Below, piece by piece: positions 11,559 through 24,300 of a DNA stretch of 64,000 nt (within the stretch, counting starts at the first letter, position 1; the number at the start of each line of letters is the position of its first letter). Origin of the DNA: Calonectria ilicicola. Its lineage: Eukaryota > Ascomycota > Sordariomycetes > Hypocreales > Nectriaceae. The notes under the pieces were generated by a model. The model had not been told where the DNA came from and made no database searches. It was given only the letters and a program-made list of their open reading frames with translations. The stretch spans positions 558,001-622,000 of the forward strand of contig CP085828.1 in NCBI GenBank assembly GCA_020809705.1, written 5' to 3'. The position numbers were made by a program, and so were the translations under genes.

Positions 11559-13882
11559 ATGACAATGGCAGAAACCATTGAATTGGACACGGCCGTCTTC
11601 GACCAGCTGAGCCAAGGCGAGGCGAGATATCTCCTCGACACCATTGACAGCCTCCGAGAAATTCAGATTGGAGAAATCGTCAACCTCCCACAGATCATCG
11701 TAGTCGGCGACCAGTCGTCCGGCAAGAGCTCCGTGCTCGAGGCCATCTCCCGCGTGCGCTTCCCCGTCAAAGGCGACGTCTGTACTCGATTCGCCACAGA
11801 GCTGGTTCTGCGACGAACACCGCAAACATCGGTTTCCGTTTCCATTCAGTACTCTGCCGACACCGTACGGGACTCGACATCCTTACCAAAGGACTTTCGA
11901 TGGACCGGCTTCGACCGAGATGCGCTCCCGGCCATTATTGAGCAGGCCACGAGCCATATGGGCTTGCCCGCAGGAAAGTTCTCCAAGGATGTTTTGCGCG
12001 TCGAGATTACCGGTCCCGATGTATATCCCCTAACTCTGGTCGATCTTCCCGGCTTCTTCCACAGTGCCACGGCCACTCAGCTACCGGACATGGTCATTGT
12101 CAACCAACTAGCTGAGAGCTACATGAAGCAGAAAAACTGCATCATCCTGGCTGTAGTCTCGGCATCATATAACCACGCTAATCAAAAGGTTCTCACCGAA
12201 GTCGCCAAGCACGATCCCAACAGAGAACGCACCCTAGGAATCATCACAAAGCCTGATCGTGTCCAGGGGGCATCTCAAGAATACACATTCCTCCAGCTCG
12301 CCCGGAACGAAGAGGCCACACACAAGCTTGCCCTCGAGTGGCATGTTTTAAGAAACAGCTCAGAAGAAGACCTCGAGGACAAGGGCCACAGCAGAGACGC
12401 TGCTGAAAAGGCCTTTTTCGCCTCAGGGAAATGGTCAAGCTTGCCTGTGAAAAACCGAGGCATCGACAGCCTCCGCAAGAAGCTCAGCAAAGTGCTTCTT
12501 TTGCACATTCAAAAGAATCTGCCAGGTCTCATCGAAGAGATCGAGGCGAGTCTAAAGGTCCGAGAGGACGAGCTTGGACGGTTAGGGAAGTCCCGCTCCA
12601 ACACCGACGACATCCGCGAGTACCTGGCCGATATCACATATGAGTTCCAGCGCCTGGCGCGCGATGCGATCCACGGAAGATACAACGACACATTTTTCGG
12701 GTCCCTCTACGACGACGAGAACAAGCTCAGAGCGAAGCTCCGAAACCTAAATCGTGCCTTTGACCACACCATGACATCAAAAGGAGCCAGCCGACAAATC
12801 GTGTGGGCGGACGACACAAAGAACACCCCACAAGAGGACCCGCATGCAGAAATGGTCAACACAAAAGCCAAGCAGATAGAATACTCCATCAGAGAGTTTG
12901 AGAGGAAAGATGATCAGATACCAGAGTATCTGAGACCATACCTCACCCTTTACAAATTCCCCGACCCTGAACCCGTCTCCGAGAACGAGATCAAGGAAGA
13001 GCTCGAGAAACTGGCATCAGATAACCAGGGCAAAGAGTTTCCTGGTCTCCCTAATCCAGACCTCGTTCTGGGCTTCTTCAAGATGCACTCAAAGCCCTGG
13101 GAGGAGATTGCCTCCTTCCACCTCGACGTCGTTGTCGAGCACTCCAAAATCTTTGTCGAACAGCTCCTCAGCCACGTCGTTGGCCCCGATCAAACTACCC
13201 TCTCATCCGTCCTATACACCTTTGTCGATCCATTCTTTGACGGAAAGGAAGTTCTGTTAAAGGATAAACTCAAGGAAATTATTCGCCCCTACGTTGAGGG
13301 ATACGCTTTGCCGCTCGAGGCAGAGTTCCACGACAGGCTATCCAAGAGAGCAATTCACCGCATCATCGACAAGATATCCGACCTCTTAAACGAGGCCCCC
13401 ACTCTTGATGAAACGGCCGACGGTAACAAGGCTAACCGCATGAGACTGCTCAAGTCTATTGTCGACGACGAGACGTCGACAAGCAACAAGTTTGGCGCTG
13501 AAAAGGTCATTGACATGACCATGTCATATTACGAGGTAAGAGGGCGTGAACAACCAATATCACCATGAAAAAGTTCCCGTAATTTGCTAACTTTTATTAC
13601 TAGATGTCACGACGCACGTTTACAGAAAACGTCATCAACTTGGCCATCGAGAGCTGCCTGCTCTCCGACATCCCCGACATCATAACGCCCAGGGCGATAT
13701 ACCGGATGGACGAGGACACGATCAGGGAGTTGGCCGCAGAGTCGGAGGATGTTCAGGCAGATAGAAAACGGCTCGAGAGCCAGATCAGGGCACTTGGCGA
13801 AGGGCTTCGGAAGTGTCAGCGGTGTCGGGCTCGGATGAAATCAGGTATTATTGCCGGGGTTTCCAACAACAACAAAATATAA
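11559..13882 (+). CDS. dynamin-family GTPase
   Basis: Exons 11559-13535 and 13604-13882 with a 68 bp intron (GTAAGA donor, TTGCTAAC branch, ATTACTAG acceptor); 751 aa. The N-terminal GTPase domain has G1 VVGDQSSGKSS (residues 49-59), G3 LVDLPGFFHSAT and G4 ITKPDRV, with the dynamin-type TRFATELVLRR switch region. The middle/stalk region follows, and the second exon encodes a GTPase effector domain (TFTENVINLAIESCLL, DEDTIRELAAESEDV). No PH domain or proline-rich tail is visible, so it resembles the Mx/Vps1/Dnm1-like soluble dynamins common in expanded fungal families rather than endocytic dynamin. The C-terminal tail (RARMKSGIIAGVSNNNKI) looks non-conserved and the true end could differ. Expected role: membrane remodelling or organelle division; the cargo is unknown. 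Confidence 0.88.
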
Positions 13883-13985
13883 TTGTCGTTTTTTTCTTTA
13901 GAAATAGATTGTTTCTGACCAGCTTGAATAGTTTTCCCCTCTCGATCATACGAAACTCCCTCCTTCTCTTCGTCCTCGTCTCCAC

Positions 13986-14585
13986 TTGCAGAAAGGCAGC
14001 CTTGCACTCCAGGTGCGCGCCATTAACTCCTCTTTTTTTCTCTCTCTTCCTGTTCGTTCCGTCAAGGGATCCGTGCTCATCGTCATCGCAGACGCCGCAA
14101 CAACGCCCGTGAGCAGCCAGGCTTTTACGTGGAGCTTCACGGATCCGCCCCCGTCTTCGGCGCCCGTCGGCGCCCCGGAGACGCCTAGACCAACGCACGA
14201 GGGCTTTGTCGGGGAATCGTTGTCGAACCTGTCGCAGCAGGGTCTCTTGGGCTTGCTCCCCCCCTCGTCGCCGTCCTCGTCGTCGGACCGGTCCTGCACA
14301 AAGACGCCTTCCACCAGCAGCACGGGGGACAGGGATGTTAGTGAGTGTCCCGGCACCGCCTTCTTCTTCGGCCGCGTAGAAGAGGACAGCGCCGAGGCCT
14401 ACATACTGGTGAACATCCAGAACATTGTCAGCCAGGACGACTACAAGGATTGGTCCATGGAAGAATTGCGCCTCGCCGACTACGCCAAGGACAGGCGCTT
14501 TGGCCTCGACAATAAGGACAGTAGCAGCAGTAGTGGCGGTAACATATTCGGCTCCATCCTTAGTTTCAGGGAGTCATCGTCATAG
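13986..14585 (+). CDS. hypothetical fragment with Nup98-like EELRLADY motif
   Basis: An open frame of about 199 codons directly after the dynamin-like gene. It lacks an early ATG: the frame begins with TTG and its first Met is far downstream, so either an upstream exon is missing (AG acceptors at about 13991 and 14091 are possible) or this is a remnant. It is Ser/Pro/Thr-rich (PPSSAPVGAPETPRP, LLPPSSPSSSSD), then has IQNIVSQDDYKDWSMEELRLADYAKDRR and a Ser-rich end (SSSSSGGN). The Y-x-x-x-S-x-EELRLADY segment resembles the short motif of fungal Nup98-like/FG nucleoporins, but there are no FG repeats here. Function is unknown. It could also be a chance extension of a decayed gene. Confidence 0.35.
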   Translation: MQKGSLALQVRAINSSFFLSLPVRSVKGSVLIVIADAATTPVSSQAFTWSFTDPPPSSAPVGAPETPRPTHEGFVGESLSNLSQQGLLGLLPPSSPSSSSDRSCTKTPSTSSTGDRDVSECPGTAFFFGRVEEDSAEAYILVNIQNIVSQDDYKDWSMEELRLADYAKDRRFGLDNKDSSSSSGGNIFGSILSFRESSS

Positions 14586-15571
14586 GCTGCAACAGCCAAC
14601 AACAACGCCACAGCCTCAGATGATGCTGACAACAACTCTGGGGGCAGCAACCCACAAGATAATAAACATAAGCAAATCCGGTCAGAATGTAGAGGCGATG
14701 AGACGCCCCAATGGGCCAATCCAACTACACCTCCTTCCTCATAATACCTAGCATCCCGCACAATCTGACAGCATACACATCATCATCTACAAATCATGCA
14801 TGTGGCGGGTGGGAGGCCCCTCTCATCTCGTTCAGTCATCCCCACCGCTCGTTTAGCTCATATGTGCATTTACGCTCTCTCTATACTCCGTACCCGACTA
14901 TGCGCGGCAGTTAAGTCGTCTTCGGTGAAAAGATGGGCTGCTCGCCAAAAAAAAAAGTTACCGACGTTGCACTAGAGGGGATCCCCCTTCCCCTCAGCTC
15001 GGGGAGTTTCAATCGGCGATCGACATAAGGCTAGCGCCGCCCGCCCAAACAACCGCCTCCAACAAAGCAACAAAGGGCCTTTTTTTTTTACTTGCGTTTT
15101 TTTGGCTGCTCTTGTTTCCGCCACGGCGCGGAGGAGCGCCGCGAATCACCAAATCAGGAATCACTCTCTCCCATGGGACGTGCATTAGGGAAAATAGACA
15201 CTTCCAGCAGCCAACCACTCCATAGTCTCTCTCAGCCACGGCTCTGAAGAAGCACATTGTGATAATTAATCAATTAGTCTAAATTGTCAAAACCCCAACT
15301 AGTGCCCTACTTAAAACATGTATGCCTCGTCTACCCTCAAACCCTCAACCTGGCGGGGTCTTGACAAGGTCCGACGACCCGCGTCGTGATCAGCCGTGGC
15401 CCACCCACTGCCCGAGTAGCATCCGAATGCCTTCGGCTCTTAAATAAGTCAGCGGCCCAACCCTCTGCCAAGAAAGAAAAAAAACCTATAAAATTGCCCA
15501 TGATGATTTCTTCTCATCGGTGCAATAATTACAAGCGATACAGAGGTTTCGCCTTCGACGTCTTTGTCACA
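14586..15571. other. intergenic region
   Basis: About 1 kb of non-coding sequence with A/T tracts (about 14947-14956 and 15081-15089) and one TACTCCGTA copy (14884-14892). The frame of the next gene is open upstream to 15386, with an earlier ATG near 15500. I prefer 15572 because the conserved part begins there. Confidence 0.4.
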
Positions 15572-16173
15572 ATGGCCCTCGTCAGCATCCTCAAGTCCGT
15601 CTTCGCCAGCCTCGCGCCCTTCCACCTGCTCTCCTTCTCGGCGCTGCTGGGCTCGCAGCTGTACCAGTCCTTTGTCGTCACAAAGGTCGCCTTCACCACG
15701 CTCCCCGCCGCGGCCTACACAAACTTTCAGAAGCGCATCTTCCCCATCTACTTCCACGGCCAATCCCTGCTGCTGCTGCTCACGGCCGTCACATTCCCGC
15801 CACATGGCCCCGTGTCATTAGTGCAGGACAAGCGAGACTGGATCCCGTTTGCCCTATCCGGCGTCTGCGCCGTATTCAATTTCGCCGTCTACGGACCCAG
15901 GACCCGGCAGCTTATGCTCGACCGGGTTGAGCAAGGTATGTTTTTTTTTTTAAGCCTATTATACGACGACCAAATGCGGTAATGCCCGGTGCTAACTAAA
16001 CCCCAGGCAGAGCCGATGCCAAGATCACAGGGCTGGAGGGACCCAGCCCAGAAATGGCCCTATTGAAAAAGAAGTTTTCGAGGGCGCATGCCATGTGCAT
16101 TCACCTAAACCTGGTGTCAATGGGTGCCCTTCTGTGGTACACCTGGAGGTTCGCCTCTCACCTGCAATATTGA
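15572..16173 (+). CDS. TMEM205-like (DUF4149) membrane protein
   Basis: Exons 15572-15935 and 16007-16173 with a 71 bp intron (GTATGT donor, GTGCTAAC branch, CCCAG acceptor); 176 aa. Four hydrophobic segments are visible: LAPFHLLSFSALLGSQLYQSF, IYFHGQSLLLLLTAVTF, WIPFALSGVCAVFNFAVYGP and CIHLNLVSMGALLWYTW. The landmarks GSQLYQSFV, FQKRIFPIYF, VYGPRTRQLML and FSRAHAMCIHLNL are those of the TMEM205/DUF4149 family, small multi-pass proteins of the endomembrane system. The molecular function is unknown. An upstream in-frame ATG (near 15500) would add about 24 residues. Confidence 0.85.
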
Positions 16174-16407
16174 ACATTTCAACTCCGATACGTGAACATG
16201 ACGCTTTCATGGGACAACGAAGCATGCGGCTCAAAAAGGATTTGCGTCTCAAAGGGGCAAGGATCACTCAATGTTGTTTATTTATACACACACACACATA
16301 TATATATCAGCCTAGATACCAGTTCTCTCTTCAATTTTTGTACAATTATAAACCACAACAACAGATTAACTTCCGTCTCCTTGTTCTCTTTTTAACCGAA
16401 ACATTCT
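16174..16407. repeat. CA/TA microsatellite between convergent genes
   Basis: The short gap between the TMEM205-like gene and the convergent methyltransferase contains (CA)n followed by (TA)n at about 16286-16306. No gene. Confidence 0.6.
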
Positions 16408-17227
16408 TCAAGTTGAAGGTAAATATACTGCCATCTCCAAGCCGCCCGAGTACGGCGTCGTAGTCGTCTTGAACCCATTCTTAGGGTCATGCAGGTACCC
16501 CAGAAGATCCTTGTACATTGGCTTGGCCATGGTAGTGTTGTCAGCCAGCACGATGGCGCCCCGTCTAAGTCGTGGCCCGATTATTTCCAAAGCCGGCAGT
16601 GCCAGTGGTGTCCAGACTATCATTGGTCGTTAGTTGAACCACAAGCATTACTTCAAGGGGGTGGGGGTTCAAAAGTCACATACTATCCAGCAGCAGCATG
16701 TCAATCTCTTCTGGAAGTCCCTCCTCGACTCTCAGCGTTTCCCTCAAATCGCCTTCACGCACTTCAATCCACGGTTCAACCTCGTCTCCGGCCTGCTTCC
16801 AGTGTTCTCTCGCTCTCGCTGCCTTTGTCGGCTCCTTCTCCGTCCCAATGACTTTGCCCTTTGCCGCTCGGCCTGCTGCCTTCTCATCTGCCACGTTCTG
16901 CCCCACGGCTAGCGCGAGGTAGATGGTCGAGACGCCGAAGCTGGTGCCAGCCTCAACAATGTTGCGCGCGCCAATACTACGCGCTAGCAGGTACATGAAT
17001 TGGCACTTGTCCTGCTCAAGGCTGACAAACTTGTCGCGCATGTGGTCATCCGAGGAAGCGCTCCAATCAGTGCCCCAGATGTAGTAGCTTGCGAAGCGGC
17101 TCAGGTACCACAGGATTTGGGAAATGGACTTTTCCTGAGACTCCGATTCGGAATGGAGACGTTGCAGAAGCTCATGGACCCGAGGGCTAGCCTCGACAGA
17201 CTGGAGGGCCGTCTCTGCCGGTGCCAT
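16408..17227 (-). CDS. SAM-dependent O-methyltransferase
   Basis: Exons 17227-16684 and 16616-16408 on the minus strand, with a 67 bp intron (GTATGT donor, AACTAAC branch, GATAG acceptor); 250 aa. Class I Rossmann methyltransferase. The SAM-binding glycine motif is NIVEAGTSFGVST (residues 89-101), the acidic post-I region is KVIGTEKEP, and the splice joins to LLLDIWTPLALPALE, a conserved motif of this O-methyltransferase family. It ends ADNTTMAKPMYKDLLGYLHD and LEMAVYLPST. An N-terminal helical region (residues 10-85) precedes the fold, as in metal-dependent small-molecule O-methyltransferases. Cytosolic, with no signal peptide. The substrate is unknown, and no biosynthetic backbone gene is nearby. 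Confidence 0.87.
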
Positions 17228-18406
17228 TGTCAGCGGATGATAGACTGTCGTGACCCAGCTCTTGATAGTTGAGTCTCAAACAATCCTCTTCACACAATGG
17301 CGATATTATATGCAATTGGGTGTAAACAGGCTAAATACCAATCAAGCACTCATCTCCAACATTTGCGCGCCGTCCTCGGCCGATTTCGCAGCTCGGGGCT
17401 GAAACAATGACCGACCTTCAGGCACATAGCCCCGCGATTCTCGGCACCCTCCAGCGGCACTCCGGAGTATTTTACGCGACGGCCCTACGAGTGTGACTCG
17501 CGGGCACACGTCAAGTGGGGGAAACGACCTTGCGAGACCCCTTCCTAAGGCAAGCCACTATGCGAATAGAGGCACTCGCATGCGGGAATACGACCCCAGG
17601 GGCGGATCGGGCGGCACCACTGTATTTCTCGGGGTCGGTGAGCCCACGCTCGGAGGTCCGATTTCCTCTATCCTCAAAGCCGATGTTATTTCAACAATCC
17701 ATGTCGATGAAGCAAAATTCAAATACACATTGAATTAGCGACGGGGATAAAAGGAAGGTCAGCAAGTACACCGATACAGTCTCGCTTATACTTTTGGAGT
17801 TCATGTGACAGAGTAAGATAAGGTGAAGGTGTAGGACACACGTGTGCTCCTCACCGGCTGCAGGTTTCGGGCCCGATGTACTGGAAAGAGAAAGCCGGAC
17901 TAAGCTAGTGTTATGACTAGCATATATCCATTTACAATACTCCGTACGTGCGTTTTTTTAAAGCTATGGTTGCATTTACCCCCACACTCTTGTTCTTCTA
18001 TATTGTGGTTTGGGTACATCGATTGCGGTTGCTGTCCTGCCACCCTACCCTAGACTCATCGCCGTCCAGTCAGTTGAAAGTAAGTTGAAACATTCTTCAT
18101 GTTATCAGTTGCCCTCGACGCAGAATCTCGATAATAGTAGTGTCAATTTTTTTTTCTTACAGGGTAAGACGTATAGTTATGTACCGTGACAAAAGATTAT
18201 TGTATCGTTGGGTACCTAGCGCCCTATTGAGCCCAAGGAAACGAGGCAGCCCAAGTCTAGCCATCTCATGGTGGACATGTAAACCATATTCACAGCGAAA
18301 CATTTGCTAGTAAGATTGGCCTCGCTGTTGATGAGGAAGCGGCAAATAGCGACTGGTATTTTCCTTACCAACCCCATTCAAAGAAACTTGGGGTCAAAAG
18401 CTTGCA
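17228..18406. other. intergenic region
   Basis: No supported gene. Contains a TACTCCGTA copy (17938-17946), a GATAAAAG box near 17746, and scattered T-tracts. First part of a gene-poor tract that runs to 26.0 kb. Confidence 0.4.
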
Positions 18407-18592
18407 ATGGAAGATCTGCTCTCCATGGCACCAATCTCTTTGGTACGCATTACCAACCACCCGCTGACCGCAGATGACAATGAACCAGTCCATGATTCGG
18501 GTCGGGGTTTCTGGTACCAAATTTACATGGGAATCCCGCTGGAAGTACTGCAAGACATTCTCGATTCAATCTTGCAGCATAACTACAATTGA
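18407..18592 (+). CDS. possible small ORF, unrecognised
   Basis: A 61-codon ORF (MEDLLSMAPISLVRIT to LQDILDSILQHNYN). The same frame stays open about 20 codons upstream to a TAG near 18347 (LPTPFKETWGQKLA), giving about 80 residues of protein-like composition. No signal peptide, domain or clear promoter. Possibly the remnant of a larger gene or chance. Included only because its composition differs from the low-complexity ORFs around it. Confidence 0.2.
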   Translation: MEDLLSMAPISLVRITNHPLTADDNEPVHDSGRGFWYQIYMGIPLEVLQDILDSILQHNYN

Positions 18593-21500
18593 TCAAAGGA
18601 CTTCGCTCTTCAAAGATTAAGCCGGCTAGATAGACTTAAGTGTTACAGGGCTACGGATTATCGGCATGGGCAATGTCTCTGCCACTTATCGATCCGACAT
18701 CGAGAGAGTTGGCATGACGTCTGCGCAGTCGTCACTAGACATCATAAAAGGAGCCTCATTTAGTCATCTCCAAGGCAGCAAGGGGGCTCTATAGAATATT
18801 ACAGAGGGACCTATGCTTGAGCTCTACGGATGCTTCGGAAAGGTGTGTGTGAGTTTAACCGGTTAGGCCGTTGGGGAGGCTGAGATTTGCCTCTTCGCTG
18901 CCTTGCTTTCTTCAACCGGTGTCACTGGTAAGCTTTGACCAAGTTTCTCAAGGAAAGAGCAAGCGACCATCAGTCGATTCTTACATGTTCGGGTCAGACA
19001 AAAATGAGTGTGGCAGGACACGATCAACATAACACGGGATGTGCAGAGGAGATCAAGTCGCACTTGCACCAGCTTGTTTGCCACTGGTAACATTCAGGCC
19101 GACAAAAAATCTGACTGTTGATTGTTGTTCAAGAGTTCCAAGGCCGTGCCTTGGCGAAAAAAAAAAGTCGGCATCGGCTAGGTGAAGGTCCGTCTCAGCC
19201 CGTAACCGCGGGACAACTTATCGTGTTCTGGACCAAGTGTGGTGAAGGACAAAACACCTAGATATGGATACTGCTGGGCAGCGGGAGCGAGGATTTTTGT
19301 CGTGGTCACATTGTGCGAGCTCACACCATCTCAGGCGCATTGTCGAGCCCTCGGAACTCTGCCGTGGAACGGCGCATGTAGGTTGCCGATCGGGCGCGGT
19401 TGAGGGAGACCAAAGTCACTCGACTTGTTCAACTTCGCTAACCGCCATGAAGCACTGACTCGGCCGGGGACGGACAACAAATAGGCCTGTGTGACAATCC
19501 CGGTACTGCAGAGGGGGAGGTCGATGACTGAAGTACGTCCAACGTTGATGGAGCGTTACACGGACTGCGTCACAGCAGCCAGGTGAGACGGGGCGTCCCG
19601 GGGATCCGCGAGAAGCGAAACCAGGTCTAGAAATCGGGGCATGGCAGATTCCGGCAGGCTTCAGGACCAGCACAGTGCTGTGCTTGGACTCGGGTACAGG
19701 GTTTGGACCCTGAGAATATCGAACACATCACAGTTGAGGCAGCTCGTGAGTGTCCGGAATAGATGTTAGTTGCGAATACATGCCTCGTGAACGGCCGGAC
19801 ACGTCGGCGGGTGGAAAGTGCCATTATAGTGTAATAGTGTGAGGTCTAGGGGTTTACACGTGTCTGGCGGGGTTGAGGGTGGGATGGGTGCGGGAAAAAA
19901 TCTGACCGGTCTGAGGATTGAGTATTCGGTGTCGGCCTGAGTGTTGTACTTTGAGCTTCTTGCAGCTTGCCAAAGGACGAGGCCTCTGCAAGGTTCATGC
20001 ACGTGCACAATATCGCAGTGCTGAACTCTGAGGTGACGAGACTGGTGATACATGGTATGCGAGAGGAGCTTCGGCTGGCAACCAGAGGGCCGGGCCCAAG
20101 CCACGCCGACGTGGGACGAGGCCCGACTTTGGATGGACCAAGTTCCAGTACTTGCCGTGGGGGTTTCAACAGGGCACAACTTTGGTCCACCGCCATATTG
20201 ACGTTGTTATCACGGGGATTTTAAAGAGGGTGTGTGCGGGGCGCGGCGTGGATTCGCCTAGAGGCCCCGGAGTGAAGATGGAATTACATGGCGTCCGCCT
20301 AATCGAGGCATTTGCAACTCCCATGTGGACTGGAAGAAGGCTGTGAAATGGGGAGGAGAGAAGGGGATCGGCAGCGGTTAAAGCAAGTACTTGGAGGGGG
20401 GTATCAAATGTAAGAAGCCGATCACTGCGACCGTATTTGTCGGATACTGTCGAGCGTGATGATAGCAAGTGGAAAAATGTTGCTAGACCCGACCAATCAG
20501 CAACCATAGCGACAACAAAGTCTCCATGTCTGCGGATCTTCTCCTACATATGCCTTGACGGTGAGATGGCAGCTGGGACAACGGAATGCAAGACAAAGAA
20601 GCGGAGTCGATTTTCATTTCCATGATGAGACCCCGATTCCGGGATCTAAAAGACAAAAGGGACGGGCTGGCTTCCGCCTCGTCTGAGTGAGACCCGAGAT
20701 GAGTAGTGGCAAGTTGGTCATGTAAACTGAGACTTTGACCCCAGAATTCCTGTTCCGTGGAAAGCTTTGGCGAATCCATACGCGGGCGACTGGGGGAGCA
20801 AGGATTTGCCTGGTCGCTGCGGCAAGGCAAAACAGAGACAAAGAGCCACCCGTGGATGGTAAAACTGTTGACAGGACAAGGGGCGGCGCAGGAGCCAACG
20901 GAAAAATGACGTCGAAGTGTCTGGCATGCTTGCTTGGAAGATCGTAGCCTTGCGTCAATGCACCGCTTTGGTGTTCGCCTCTTGCATTTTTTTTTTCTGA
21001 CAGTCAGCATTTCGTCACTTTTTCATAAATGTGGTACTGTCCATGCCGTCAAGTGCGACTGAAAAGCCCACGATGACTTCACGTCGGGCTCCATCTGGGC
21101 GTGACTCCTTGCCAGGGGGGGGATGAGGAAAATAGCGAGGGGCAGATTGGCGACGAACAAACGGCGTGTTACCGACGATCCTGATGACTTCTGCAGAAAG
21201 CGCCCATCGACTAGGTCTCATTGAGCGGACCACTTTTGACGGCTTGCGCTCCCGAGTACAGTACAACCGTACAGTACAGGGCTGTACATGGTTTTGTAAT
21301 TTTTTTTTTTGGCGGAAACCAGGAATGATGAGGGAATTGGGATTTGCGGGCCTGGTTGGTTATTGTGTTGCGGAAATGCGATGATCACCGTCCTGGCTCA
21401 TTAGGTTGCAAGAGACGGTCACCGTATTGGACTGTGCCGTGGGCTAGGGAGGTGCTGATTGGCGCTTGGCGCCGACCACCGTTTCGAAGCCCTCGAAGCA

Positions 21501-24300
21501 ATTGGTGTGGGCCCCCCTGTTTGGGTCAGTCTTTGACCTAGTTGACGCGGAGGATTGTCGATCCATGACATCAGTTCGGCCGAGGGCATCCGTTGAGGGG
21601 GACCCTGGTTTTGGTGCGCTGATGGAGCACCTGGGGGATGGCACCAAAATCTGTAACCCGCAGTGAATGAGCGGATGGTCGTTGGTCCACCCAGGCACAG
21701 TGTTCGTCCCTTGGGCAGAGTTTGTTGCGTTGATCTTTGCTGTGAAAGAAAGGCGCAAACTCTGAAGTTGTAGCGACCGGGTCCTTGTCCCTTGATCCCC
21801 CTGAAAAAGGAAGAATGAATCAGGTGGTAAAGGCGTTGAGATAGCGGTGCGCATCACAACCTCATCACCATGCGTCAAAAGAGATGACTGAATGGCAAAG
21901 GGCGTGTTGTTGGGGTCCAATCCCGAGTAGATGCGACCCTGGATGCATCTATAATGCACCAAATACACTGCGCAATGCGTCCGGGAGCTGTGTGGAGGGA
22001 CCATGGAATTCCTGCTCGGGGAACATGGGCATTTTTTCTCACCTCGCAGAATTCGGGTCGGGGCATTGGAAGCTTTGGTAATATCCAGATCCACGAGTCT
22101 GTGGTGGGCAGCGTCAATCTTGACCCAACTTGGAGGTTGACCGATGCTCGCGTCAAGGCGTGCATTTTGCTTACACCAGCACATTCAAAACAGCCAGTGG
22201 ATGGCCTGAGCGCGCGGAGAAGAGCAGAAGAGGCCGCGGGACACAGACCCAGTAAAAAAAAAAAAAAAAGAGAGCTTCTGAAGCTAGGGAGCAGTGTCTC
22301 CGAAAGACATACGCCAGTACAGCATGTTGGAGGCTCAATGAAGCCCAATCAGCTAGCGGGTCATTGAGGAGCACGCAACGGCCGCAGGTAAGAGGAGCAG
22401 CTACACGGACGGCCCATGGACCATAAGCCCCCATACCATCCCATCCCATGAGGGGAAATGATTGATGGTCATGGGTGGAGCGCGGGTACGTACGGTTTGA
22501 AGTGCGAACCTCGTCGTCTCATGTGGTGAGGAAGGGGGATGACGACGATGACGATGATTAGACGGAGGTGACAGCGGGATGAAGAGAGCCCGCGGCCCAC
22601 TAGCTCATTAGCTCGCCAGCCCAGGCTGCCAGATGCCCAGCTTCCGCCTCGCCTCACCCAAAAGCTCTTGGCTGCCCACAGCTACAGCGGCTCCGGGGCG
22701 CTGAGAAGCACCGGAAAGCCCCCTGAGCAGTGGGACTTGGGGGGGGCTTTGCCTGGCCACTGGGGCGGCCTGGGGGTGTCGTTCAGGCGGAATGGCCCAA
22801 GAAGACCAATGGAAATGTGTGTTCGTTCTGCCTGCTCCTCAACAGGCAAGCTTCACGGGTGATGGGCGACGTCTCCACTGGGGCGGGTCTGTCGTGCCCC
22901 CAGGCAACTTCAGCATGTGGCCAGCGTGGTGGGCTGCAAGGACCAAGCTATTGCGTCACTTGCGCTGATCGTCCCAAAAATTTGCAGGATTTCTCACGGA
23001 TCTCTCTTGGCTCCTGGCATGCTGTGCCACTGCAATGCCTCCCAAACCAGTCCCAGACGACTCCCGCTCGGGGGGGCGGGAGGCCATTTGAGGGGCCCGG
23101 TTGTCGAGGAGACCCTTGTGTTGAGGGGCCCTGATGGGATTACTATTTTTTGCCTTGTAGCCTGGGCTATAGCAACGCAACATATCAGTTGGACGCTGAT
23201 GCGGTGGCCGGTAGTCGGTGGTTGGTTGTGGTTGTGGTGATGATCGTCGTAGGATTTTTTTTTCTCTGGCTCGCTCGCAAGGGGACGAGGAGGGGGCGGA
23301 CATGCTCGACGTTTGACGCAAAAGCAACGAGGGTGCGAGCAATCAACGTGGGATAAGGATGGGCGACAGTGCGTCTGACGACGTCAGTCCACTGTTTCTT
23401 AGGAGGCTCCCAGGCCCTCTTTTGGCCCCGTACCGTGCTGGTGCGGTTAGGCCCGATACTGTACTGGGGACCAAGTAGCGCTTGTTCAGCCAGCAGCTGG
23501 CAGCGAATTACGGCCTGATCAAGAGCTGGGCAATGACTGCTTGCTGCTGCACCAGGTCGCGTGGGCGCTAGCGCCGGCATCTCTCATTCGCAACCTGACC
23601 CTGCCTCTCTGCTGTTGCACAACGTCGGTCGTAGGACGTGTGGTGGAAGGATTCGCGGTTTTGGTACCCGGGCGATAGCGATAGGCGCCGGAGCGCGACA
23701 TTAGATGGAATTGCAAGCTTCCCCCCCCAATTCGTACCCGATACCAGGATCGACACGTGCGAACAGGTATAGCGCCGCTCTGTCAAGGAGCAGAGGTACC
23801 CGCCGGGGCATAGCTCCTCAGGTACCGGGTCTGACAGACGAGGGACCAACGTCCACATGACTCCTGCAGTGTCGACACTTGCCCCATTGGGCTACGCCCG
23901 TCGAGCCTTGTCCCAGGGTTCCAGGGTCTTCCCTCAATCTCTGGCCGACGTCTCTTTTTAACTCTGGTCCTCGTGCTGGTGCTTCTTATTTTGACTGCCG
24001 AACGACGACATTTTGATGTTCATGCCATGTACAGTACAAGGGGCATTGCACAGGCCGGGCGCTCAGCGTAAGAGACCCGAACCAAACCAATGCACCGACA
24101 TGGGTGCTCGGTAGCATCTGCCGTACAGTAAATCTACCTCGTGTACAGACGACTCCGTACTCTCCTGAGCAGCAGAGTGGTAATTAATTATTAGCCACGG
24201 CAGCTAATTGTTGCATTCCCTTCCCTTCCTTGGCCGCTGGTCTGCAGGCTAGACGGAAGCTCGTTTCCTTTTCCCCTTCCCCTTCCACGTCCCCTTCTAC
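18593..24300. other. large gene-poor region
   Basis: About 5.7 kb on which I find no coding gene. ORFs up to 246 codons occur (for example minus strand 22184-21444), but they overlap antisense ORFs of similar length, lack conserved motifs and contain homopolymer artefacts. The region has many T/A runs (19159-19168, 20988-20996, 21300-21310, 22255-22269, 23256-23263) and repeated GTACAGTAC-like words (about 21257-21290, 24023-24034, 24123-24130). It may be a long regulatory region or host a long non-coding RNA. Confidence 0.4.

Noticed and set aside
21444..22184. Minus-strand ORF of 246 codons in the gene-poor region
   Set aside because: No recognisable domain, low-complexity Ser/Pro/Thr composition, overlapped by plus-strand ORFs of similar length, and no splice or promoter context; chance ORF in GC-rich DNA.
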